DNA of 64,000 bases from Glandiceps talaboti. Its lineage: Eukaryota > Hemichordata > Enteropneusta > Spengelidae. The notes under the pieces are model-generated. The model saw only the letters and a list, made by a program, of their open reading frames with translations, was not told where the DNA came from and did no database searches. Positions within the stretch are counted from its first letter, which is position 1; each line of letters opens with the position of its first letter. Shown piece after piece: positions 31,563 through 40,891 of this stretch. Position numbers and translations under genes: made by a program. The stretch covers positions 11,220,732 through 11,284,731 of the forward strand of contig NC_135561.1 of assembly GCF_964340395.1 (NCBI RefSeq), given 5' to 3'.

Positions 31563-34500
31563 ATGACAAATAAATCAGCCACTATGACTGACATGGATCT
31601 TGCTGAGTATTTTAAACGACGTCGTCGGCTAGCCCTTCGAATAGGCTGTTCTCTATTTACCTTCGCGATTGGAATTGGTGTAGGATTGTTCTTTGTGGAG
31701 TTCGGTAAAGGTAACGTAAACACTCTCCGCTCCTTGCACGCGTTGTGTACACTCGGTATACTTAAAAAAACCCTACATAAATTGGGATGGAGTGGGGTGG
31801 GGGAGAACCATCTAAATTGTCATCCGACCCAAACGATTTTTGGAACCTAAATGCAAAGTTTTGTTTTAAAATGTCGTCAAATCGAAAACATTTATTTTCG
31901 CTGGAATAAATACAAGACACACACTTGAATACATGTTATCAAGGACAAAGGGATCTAGTAATATAACTTACATACTACCAGCTCAGGTAACACAAACAGT
32001 AGAAAGAGCACTTTTCTAGAAAAGGGAAAATTCCTTGGAATTCCAGTAATTACCACCACGGTTGATAGCTCCTGAAAATGAACTTTACTACAACCGTACA
32101 AGTACTGAAAACCCTTCGATCTTCCCGTCTTTTTTTTCATCACCTGCATATCAATATACATGTAAGGTGCCGTCTAGCAAATAATACGCTTCTTTGACAC
32201 CGTCTATGATAGTCACATCCCACATCTATAGCTGTATGATTATGACCACATGTTAATTTGTACAAATAAGGGTTTATAATGTTGTTGCTGTTAATAATGA
32301 TTTACAACCATTGAAGTTTCAATACACGAGTATTTTTCTTATGACATTCTGGCCTTGTACAGTTCATGGCACCAAATTTAAGCGTTCGCTGTATGCATAG
32401 CACAGTGGTTTATTGTATCTATATTAAGTGTACGAGTATATTGCTAATTGACCACGTGCACATTAGAAAGGCCACAAATATACTCGTGCAGTTAATAGGC
32501 TTGCAAATAAACCTATTGAAACAGTATATTTTTACATATGATATGAATGTTATAAACGAGTGTGGTGCATAGAGAAAGAGCTTTACTTCAGTGTTACTCG
32601 TTGTGTTTATTTTTTTTTTTAAAGAAATCGATCGTACTGCCTGATTTGCCGAAGAGAGATCGCATCTCTATGAATGATGACTGCTAGCGGCAAGGGTGTG
32701 TTCCTCTTCCAGTGTTACAGTGAACACTTTGTAGAAATAATGGCATATGGGGGGCTATTTAGAGGCAAAAAATATCAAACCACACACAGATCTAATTATA
32801 AACTACTTGAATATGGTCTTCAATACCCCACTTTCGGAAAGCAATTTTACTCTCTGGCGTACATAATTTTGACGAAAAAGCCGCAAATCAAGAGAGAAAT
32901 ATTTCACCCTCCGTCTTTTAGACCATCAGAATTTTAAGGCACCCCTCTCCGCATCCTGAAATCTTTTCGCGCCCCCAACCCCCTTTTTCTCCTCAAGCCC
33001 CGCCTGTCGTCACAGTAAAGTCTTCTCGTTCCATAAGGGCCGTTAAGGCGAGTCCATCTTATACATACCAGCAAGTGAATTTAAATCCTGACTGACGTCA
33101 TTCAATGTTTATGATCTATGTAACTCGAACTAGCCAAGCGAACGGAACTTTTCCTTTTAATCCTCAGGCTGCTGCTAAAATAATGATTGCTCATGCAAAG
33201 ATAATTTAGCTATGGTAGTAAATTATTACGCCAGCTGCTTTGTTACATAACGATAATTTATGCACAAATAATATACAAAGTGCTTCTCTCTTCTCGCTTG
33301 TTAGGCAAGCAGTAAATTGAGAATACAGCGCCCTCGCTCAAATTGGGGGTATCGTCATCTCATAGTACCGTTTCTTAAGAGCTTTGTTCTTTCATATTCT
33401 GTAGAAGTGTAAATGTTTTTCGTATTGTTCATCAGACATCGAGGAAAGCAGCAGTGTTCTATAATTAACTGAGTAACCTCTAAGGTACACACAGACAGGA
33501 AGTAGAGCGCCACCATGGCAAATTTTGGAAAAGCCTATTTCAAAATCACATGATCTTTATTTTCTGTCTTTGTGGTTAAACAACAAATTTATGGGACGAT
33601 GGTTTTCTAAGGATACAACTACTTCTTAGCGACGATCGGCTAAGATAATAACTCACGTACGCACAGAAAATGTCGAGGAGCTTGTAAATAAGATTTATTT
33701 GGTCGAAACGACGATTTGTTCCTAGTCGTATCACTGTCACCATAAACTAATCTATATAGAAATTAAAGTTTGGTGTTAATATTTTGACATTGGTCATGTT
33801 GAAATCATGAAAACTGTTTGATTATTTATTGCCTTCTCTTCATGGCAGAGGCAAAAAAGGGTATTCCCGTGTCTACACATGCTGTGGATCCAACGTCCGA
33901 TCTGATGATTGACAAACCTACTTCGATGTCCTCTGTATCCTCAACAAGAGTTACTACTTCTATTCCTGCAGCTGCCTCAACAAACTCTTTCCCTGATAGT
34001 ACGCAAGTGCCATCTTTGGACTCCAAAACAACAGCTTCACTGTCTGCGAGTACGCAAGTGCCGTCACCGGACTCCAAAACAACATCTTCACCGACCAAGA
34101 GTACGCAGGTGCCGTCACCGGACACAGAAACAAGAAACTCCTCGACTAAGAGTATACTACCGTTCTCTTGGGACAAGGGAACGACCTCTGGTACGGCAAT
34201 TATTCTTCTGATCTATTCTACTGTAACATTACGAGGCCTTCTGAATCCGTAGAGTTCATATCTTAATCATGTGTGAAAATGTTACCAGGGATGTCATAAA
34301 TGATCATTTCATCAGATCAGTGTATATAGCAATATAAAGAGAGAATACCTCCCCTAATTTGCAGGTTATTAAATTGTCCATGTTAACTCAATAATTAGCA
34401 AAATGTTGTACCTTTATATCAAACTGCAATTTCCATTCCCCAATAGATCTAAATTCAGATTCCGTATGTATGTATGTATGTATGTATGTATGTATGTATG

Positions 34501-36444
34501 TATGTATGTATGTATGTATGTATGTATGTATGTATGTATGTATGTATGTATGTATGTATGTATGTATGTATGTATGTATGTATGTATGTATGTATGTATG
34601 TATGTATGTATGTATGTATGTATGTATGTATGTATGTATGTATGTATGTATGTATGTATGTATGTATGTATGTATGTATACATGTATGTATACATGTATG
34701 TATGTATGTATGTATGTATGTATGTATGTATGTATGTATGTATGTATGTATGTATGTATGTATGTATGTATGTATGTATGTATGTATGTATGTATGTATG
34801 TATGTGTTGTTCACAGAATGATACACGATAAAATGTTGTTGTTCTTCAGACATTCTAGACAACATTTCTCCGACTCCACCAACAACTTTGGCAGTGAGAA
34901 TGACAGCGCCTTCAATATGCACCATACGGTCGGAGAAAGGTACAAACGAGTCTTTACTTGGATATTAATTTAGTAAAACAAATATTTAGTAAAGTTTCAA
35001 AACTGTCAGGACGACCGCACAGGTGACTAACACCTCTAAAGATTGATTCCGTGGGTTCAGTGTTAATACAAACTAATCGACACCGTCATCGGACACAGAA
35101 ACAAGAAACTCCTCGACTAAGAGTATACTACCGTTCTCTTGGGACAAGGGAACGACCTCTGGTACGGCAATTATTCTTCTGATCTATTCTACTGTAACAT
35201 TACGAGGCCTTCTGAATCCGTAGAGTTCATATCTTAATCAGGTGTGAAAATGTTACCAGGGATGTCATAAATGATCATTTCATCAGATCAGTGTATATAG
35301 CAATATAAAGAGAGAATACCTCCCCTAATTTGCAGGTTATTAAATTGTCCATGTTAACTCAATAATTAGCAAAATGTTGTACCTTTATATCAAACTGCAA
35401 TTTCCATTCCCCAATAGATCTAAATTCAAATTCCGTATGTATGTATGTATGTAAGTGAATCAATGTGGATCAAAAAACTAGACACACTCACCAATGGTAT
35501 CAATAGAAAACAGTAACATAGCAACCAGTAGTCACCTGTACTCAACAGCTGGCTGAACGTAATATTCATACAATTCCTGGTCCTCGTTTCTACTTAGCCC
35601 CCCCCCTCTGTAAATTCTGTTCGTTTCCTAAGAGGCAGGTGGTTTTATAGACTCACCGGCCTCCTCTCACAATTATCTGTTAGGGGTTGGCCGATGTTTG
35701 AGGGCGCTCCGTCACGGCGTACCTTAATTTAACAGACTAGTGGTTTTACCACTCAGCCGCAAAAAGCAAGTACATTAACAAAGCTATTTATATTGTTTAG
35801 GTTGTGGAAACCCTACTACTCTGCGTCTACAGACTAGGGTAACTGACGTTGCTATGACGACAAATGTACCTGATATGCAAGCGCTTACATGGTGTATCTG
35901 GGTAAGAGCTGATTTGGGGCAACCAGGCGGAACTCTGATATCCTACTACGTCCCTTCCAATAACAACGAGTTATTGATATATGATGTAACTAAAATAGAA
36001 TTCCACGTTGATCTTGTTGTCAAAACGACGTCCCTCAATATAGATGACTGCACATGGCATCTTGTATGTGGTACGTGGGATCGATTTCGTGATGGGGAGT
36101 GGGCCTTGTATGATAATGGCGTCCATGCCGCAGGTGGGTCTGGTCTAGCACGCTTTGGCAGAATTGAAGGGGGAGGTGTATTGGTCTTAGGGCAGGACCA
36201 AGACACACGGAGAGGGGGCTACGCTGCACACCAAGGCCTGTCTGGGCTTATTGCATACTTTAGTATGTGGTCACGAGTACTCACTCCAACTGAGTTGGAT
36301 GGAATTTACAATGACTGTGTACTGCAACCCGGTGGGTTCATTCACGTCGATGGTGGTCTTTTCCCCTGGGGTGTGAATTCTATTGATATCAATGAAGTCA
36401 AAGGCAATGCGGAAATGGTATGCAATACACAATGCGGCATGTGA
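31563..36444 (+). CDS. Type II transmembrane pentraxin-domain protein with Ser/Thr-rich stalk (3 exons)
   Basis: Exons 31563-31710, 33849-34190 and 35801-36444 join in phases 1 and 1, giving 377 residues. Exon 1 encodes a basic cytoplasmic start (FKRRRRLALR) and one hydrophobic span (about residues 28-47, CSLFTFAIGIGVGLFFV), so the C-terminus should be extracellular. Exon 2 is a Ser/Thr/Pro-rich stalk with three 17-residue repeats (STQVPSPDSKTT type). Exon 3 is a pentraxin/LamG-like domain. It has two Cys (TWCIWVRA, LVCGTW) expected to pair, GQDQDTRRGG at the calcium-site position of C-reactive protein, and MWSRVLTPTELDGIY. The usual pentraxin signature HxCx[ST]W is altered, its His being Leu, and one calcium-ligand Glu appears absent. 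Membrane pentraxins are known as neuronal pentraxin receptor. An alternative donor at 31704 would be in the same phase; ATG 31584 is an alternative start. Confidence 0.85.
33308..33562 (+). repeat. Dispersed ~250-bp repeat, copy 1 (partner at 45588-45838)
   Basis: GCGCCCTCGCTCAAATTGGG, TTCTGTAGAAGTGTAA, GAGGAAAGCAG and ACACACAGACAGGAAGTAGA occur in the same order and strand at both loci with short indels. This copy lies in intron 1 of the pentraxin gene. Confidence 0.85.
34112..34482 (+). repeat. Segmental duplication, copy 1 (stalk exon end plus intron)
   Basis: 371 bp that recur at 35083-35453 with only about three substitutions seen by eye. It includes the last 79 bp of the stalk exon, its donor and the first GTAT units of the following microsatellite. 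Confidence 0.9.
34464..34804 (+). repeat. (GTAT)n microsatellite, ~340 bp
   Basis: Nearly pure GTAT with two TACATGTA interruptions near 34680; intron 2 of the pentraxin gene. Confidence 0.98.
35083..35453 (+). repeat. Segmental duplication, copy 2 (stalk exon fragment)
   Basis: Near-identical to 34112-34482 but with only about four GTAT units at its end. It contains a second copy of the stalk exon end and a donor (CTCTG/GTACGG). No clean acceptor immediately precedes the exon-like part, so it is probably not spliced in. Confidence 0.85.
35640..35735 (+). repeat. Copy of the GTAAGGTACGCCGTGACG fold-back family (half element)
   Basis: CTCACCGGCCTCCTCTCAC, GTTAGGGGTTGGCCGATG and TGAGGGCGC-CCGTCACGGCG match the reverse complement of 39766-39862. 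Confidence 0.65.
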
Positions 36445-36678
36445 TAATTTGACAAATGACCGTGTGATTTATAGCATTTATATCACGTGACAGCAGTGCA
36501 ATGGTTAGTGTAAAGTATTAGTAAATAGTAAATAATATGACAGAATCCCATGAAGAGCGAGTACAAGTGTGGCGCGCGCATTCGGGGTACACGCATTTAC
36601 ACGAGTGCTACATGCTAGCTTGCAGTGTTCTCTGCGACCGTACGAGCCTCGAACTCACGCTGCATAGAGTTCTCTTAT

Positions 36679-36812
36679 TAGTACATATGTTTACTTTATT
36701 TACATTTTGTATGTTATGAGCAAACACTATTTACTTTATTTACATTCTGTATGTTATGAGCAAATTCTATTTACTTTATTTACATTCTGTGTGTTATGAG
36801 CAAACACTATTT
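36679..36812 (+). repeat. 40-bp tandem repeat, about three copies
   Basis: TTTACTTTATTTACATTCTG then TATGTTATGAGCAAA recurs at 40-bp spacing with one or two substitutions per copy, close to the 3' end of the Penelope-like element. Confidence 0.85.
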
Positions 36813-36930
36813 ACTTTAGTATTCAATTTGAACTTTTGTTCCAAACACAACTAGAAAATTTACCTGAAATTTTCGACTGTACACTTCAGTCTTTGTCAAC
36901 AGATTGACCCACTATTCAGCACACGTGACC

Positions 36931-38250
36931 TTACAGGACACGTGAGCCTAATAAGGGGTCAAAGGTGCCTGGAAGTTTGTATCGTCCCCCGTCTCTGTTT
37001 AGTGATGGTTTGAGTGCTCGGATGTAAATAGCTTCTTTCACTCCCCGTTCAAAATATCTGGTTTCAGTGTCCAGTATCTTCACTTCATTTATGTTAACCG
37101 AGTGACCGGGTGATTCAATGTGGATGTGTTGGGAGACCTCTGATGTGCTGGAACTAGGTCTTCTGTGTTCCAAAAATCTGGTCTTGAGTGATCTCTCAGT
37201 TTCCCCTATATATGAATCTTTGCATTGGCCTGTGTTGGTCTGGCCCTGGCAAGGAATTTGGTACACTACTCCACATACATGTTCCTTTTTAGTCTTGTCC
37301 TTTGGAGACACCAATAATTGCCGCAAGGTTTTAGTGGGCTTGATGCAGGTGTTTATACCGTAAGCAGTAAAGATTCTTTTTAGTGCCTCTGAAGTGTCCT
37401 TGATGTAAGGTAGGACCACTAAACCCTTACTTGGTTGTTCCTTCTTACGGATGGTCTTTGACTTTTGAGGCTGGATGACTGTGGCTTTATCTACTGCCCA
37501 CTTTGGGTATCCACACCTATACAGTGCCTGGTTGATGTGAGTCTTTTCTTCTTCACGATCTGAGTTGTAGGTAATCACCGTATCTGCTCTGTGATGAAGC
37601 GTCCGGATCACACCTAGTTTGTGCTGTAAAGGGTGGTTAGAGTAAAAATTGAGGTACTGGTCTGTATGGGTGGGTTTGCGGTAGATTTTAGTTTTTAAAG
37701 AGCCATCATCCTGAATAACTGTGGTCGTATCTAGGAAAGCCAGAGACCTATCCTGTTCTTCCTCGGTGGTAAACTTGATGTCTGGGTCAAGACTGTTAAG
37801 ATGGTCAGTGAATTCCTGAGAGTGACACTTTTTAAGTTTTGTGTGCGTGTCGTCCACGTATCTGTACCACCATAATGGAGGATGGGGGGCTGTTTCTATG
37901 GCGCGGAGTTCTAATTGCTCCATGTACAGATTGCATACTATGGGGGAAACAGGTGACCCCATAGCTGCACCATGAATTTGTTGGAAGAACACACAATCAT
38001 AAACAAAATAAGTGCACTTCAGACAAACACTGAGTAGCTTAACCACTTGGCTGGGTGATAAACTGGTTCGCTGGTTAAGGGTGGTGTCCTCCTGTAGTCT
38101 ATGTAATATCACATCCAATGCTTTGTCAATAGGTACTGAGGTGAACAAAGCAGTTACATCATAAGAACGTAACTCCTCATCAGGTTCAACCCTTTCCTTC
38201 TTGATAGCATCTGCAAATTGACGGGTAATGAAGCAACTTGATAAAAGAAT
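36931..38250 (-). mobile_element. Penelope-like retroelement, 5'-truncated (reverse transcriptase + GIY-YIG endonuclease)
   Basis: The minus-strand frame is open from 38250 (just after an in-frame TGA at 38253-38251) to the stop at 36931; a 405-residue ORF starts at Met 38148. The upstream residues still align with the RT fold (DVTALFTSVP). RT motifs are AMGSPVSPIVCNLYMEQLE and the catalytic YRYVDDT. After a linker comes a GIY-YIG nuclease: GVVYQIPC, SYIGETERSLKTRFLEHR, a catalytic-type Glu in FERGVKEAIYI and Asn in LNRDGG. This domain pair defines the endonuclease-bearing Penelope-like elements, which prime reverse transcription at nicked DNA. Full ORFs in the family are typically 700-900 residues, so the N-terminal part is missing, the usual result of incomplete reverse transcription. 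The remaining frame has no stop, suggesting fairly recent insertion. It lies antisense between the pentraxin gene and TTP-like gene D. Confidence 0.93.
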
Positions 38251-38269
38251 TCATTAATATAATTAAGTC

Positions 38270-38530
38270 CACGTCGGAGATGAGAGATTTTAATCCAATC
38301 AGCAGTCTGAAAAGTCAGAGATGTGAGGCTTTAGCCAATCAGCTGTCTTACTATGACAATGACCATGGGATAATTAACTTTGCATATATTTAGTAGATAT
38401 GTGATATTTCGGTAGTGTATATAAAGACTACTTTGGATTGTAAAGGACTTCAGATCTTATCTGCCTTATACTTGCCGCTAAGCTGTGAAATAAACATATT
38501 TATAAGCATTTTGTTGGTCAATGTGCATCG
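38270..38530 (+). promoter_or_regulatory. LTR-like module: CCAAT boxes, TATA box, poly(A) signal
   Basis: Two CCAATCAGC motifs (about 38295 and 38335) are followed by TATATAAAG at 38418-38426 and AATAAA at 38489-38494. A promoter only about 70 bp upstream of a poly(A) signal is the layout of a long terminal repeat. It adjoins the truncated end of the Penelope-like element and points away from it. Termini and target-site duplication were not identified. Confidence 0.35.
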
Positions 38531-39487
38531 ATTCCTGGTTGGGTACCTCTAAGCTAGCCAAGTGAGTGTGATTCCCTGTAAGATATTTAAGATATTTAGA
38601 TGATATGGTAGGTACGCACTGAAGACAGTTTAGCATTGAACAATGTAAGTGGTAGATATGGTACATGTAATTACACACTGAAGAATCGATTACTGAAGAA
38701 CACTTTGACAAAATACATGCTGTCAGTTCTAGGCTGTATATCCCACATGTATCGTTCACCAGACACTATTTACTTCTATTAATAGAGGTGCAAACACTTG
38801 AATAAAGTCGCGAGGTATAAAGCCATTGTGTTCATTCAGCTGATATAGATAAAACACCGCCCCATTTTTTAAAAACGAGTTTGACAATTGACGCATTGAC
38901 TTGAGAAGAGTGGCTGACTTATAGTTGTACTACCGTGGATTCCTCGCAAATCGCCACAAAATGTCAGATGTATCTTGGCTACAATACATGTACAGTGAAT
39001 TTCACAATACCGTGCAGCTTCTCTGTTTGATACAACCACGCAGAAACCAACAAGAAACTGCATATGCCTTGCACTTCAATAACAAGATAACATTTTTTGC
39101 TACATTTAGTGTAAATGAAATAAACCATTTAAATATATTGCAACGCCATGCAGACATTCAGGAGCCAATGTTTTTCTTAATATCAAACGCCCGATGAAGG
39201 ACACGTAAACTGTCCCTTGCGGTGTTCATTTGATGTATGTTTGGCGGCATGTGTAGTTCATTTCACTTAGACAAAATGTAGCAAGCAACTGTACTCATTC
39301 AATCTTGCTTTCTTAAAGTGTAGCATGGTCAATTTGTTGTTGGTTTCCACGTGGTTTTATCAAACGGAAAAGCTGAATTGTATTGTGAAATTCGCTGTAT
39401 GCATGATTAACTGAGAGTTTTTAATCTCGTGCTCCAGAGGTTGGATTTACTTCACGCATTGTGTACCACAGTCTATTCTTCCGTCAA

Positions 39488-40098
39488 TTGTACAACTGAC
39501 TAATCGTCCACAAGTAAGAGTAGTACTGTATTGAAATCTAGGGCAATACTATTCATAACTTTCTTAGTCCCAATACTTTTTACAACAAATCAGATTTACC
39601 AGTGTAATTACATTCTCTGACTTCCGTGCCAACATTGACCCCGAAGTATTCAAATAACTTTGTATTTATTTTTAAAACATTCACAAACTCTGAGTGTACA
39701 TATCACACACACACCTAAACCAAACGACGTGACGTTCTATTTTCGAAAATGTCGATCATGTAGTCTGTAAGGTACGCCGTGACGGGGCGCCCTCAAACAT
39801 CGGCCAACCCCTAACAGTGAGAGGAGGCCGGTGAGGGCGAAACGTCACGACGTATCTTACAGTCTATCAATCGTGCTGCACGGTTACATTTTGGGAACAT
39901 TTTTGGTTTTCAATCGTCAATAACTATCATGCAAGTATTTCTTCGAATACGTCTACTTTTAAATATATCATCCATGCTACATTTTTCACGATAGACATTT
40001 TTGGTTTTCAATCGTGAATATCTATGAATAGTATTGCCCTAGATTTCAATACAGTACTACTCTTACTTGTGGACGATTAGTCAGTTGTGCAATTCAAG
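39488..40098. repeat. Long inverted repeat with ~75-bp arms
   Basis: The left arm (39488-39562, with GACTAATCGTCCACAAGTAA) and right arm (40023-40098, with TTACTTGTGGACGATTAGTC) are almost perfectly complementary. The intervening 460 bp include the 39766-39862 fold-back and part of a tandem repeat. Confidence 0.85.
39766..39862. mobile_element. ~97-bp fold-back (MITE-like) element
   Basis: The ends GTAAGGTACGCCGTGACG and CGTCACGACGTATCTTAC are near-complementary. The next inner blocks GCGCCCTCA / TGAGGGCG and GGCC / GGCC are also paired. Half copies occur at about 1000-1055, 35640-35735 and 42375-42400. Confidence 0.75.
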
Positions 40099-40891
40099 CA
40101 TTTCTTGGACAACGTCGGCTTTTTAATATGTCAATCCTATTGAATGACACATTGTTTTGTTTACGCGCGCGACAGACGTTTTTGGTTTTCAATCGTGTCA
40201 AAACTGTCTTCGCAAGCATTTCTTCAAATACCTCGGCTTTTTAATTTGAGAACTTAAAAAATAAAAGTATGCATGATAATAAAATATGTATGATTTTACC
40301 GTTTGTTTATTTGTTCTTTTGTGAATTCATGAATTAATTAAGTGGCAGGGTGATTTACGGATGTACATGTCCTCTGGACACGTCCCTTTGGAGTTGCTCC
40401 CCTTTCCGTGTTACCTCCATTAGTCGGATCAGTGGATGTTTACACTCACGGCATAGTGAGTTTGTTCTAGCAAGCTACTAATTAATGCAAAGCTGATAAA
40501 CTCATATAAGACATTGATATCAGGTAGGAAATAGAAAAAAAATGAGAGGAAACAGTATTTAACACTTTTATTTGAAATATACAGAAAATAACATTAGATA
40601 ATAGAAATCCGGAAAATCGCGAGAACAAAACTGATTATTTGTCTTTTACCCTATGTTTACACCATTGAAGGTGGGTGGTTTTTTTTGTTTACACGAACTT
40701 GATTACGTAATCACAGAAATGTACCTTACGCAATGATGACAAATGTACGCATGCGTGCCTGATATTTTAATACATATACAGCAGCCATACCGGTGGAGGA
40801 CTGCACATTCCGTCGTCGCATCGAAAATTACATCGACGTCCACTTCTTGTTAAAACATTGTAGACGTTTGTTGAACACTTTCACATCAGCA

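Larger units (their letters stand above)
38531..40891. other. Intergenic region upstream of gene D
   Basis: No coding exon recognised. It holds an inverted repeat (39488-40098), a fold-back element (39766-39862) and a threefold repeat of TTTTTGGTTTTCAATCGT (39903, 40003, 40183). The promoter of gene D should be within the last few hundred bases; no TATA box was identified. Confidence 0.5.

Noticed and set aside
32674-32937. 87-residue plus-strand ORF in intron 1 of the pentraxin gene
   Set aside because: No recognisable motif, no paralogue in the window, and composition like the surrounding intron.
36035-36229. Minus-strand ORFs across the pentraxin-like exon
   Set aside because: Antisense shadows of a well-supported coding exon.
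38170-38190. CTGATGAG hammerhead-type motif in the Penelope-like element
   Set aside because: It lies inside the conserved RT coding sequence and is not followed by the GAAA core and stem.
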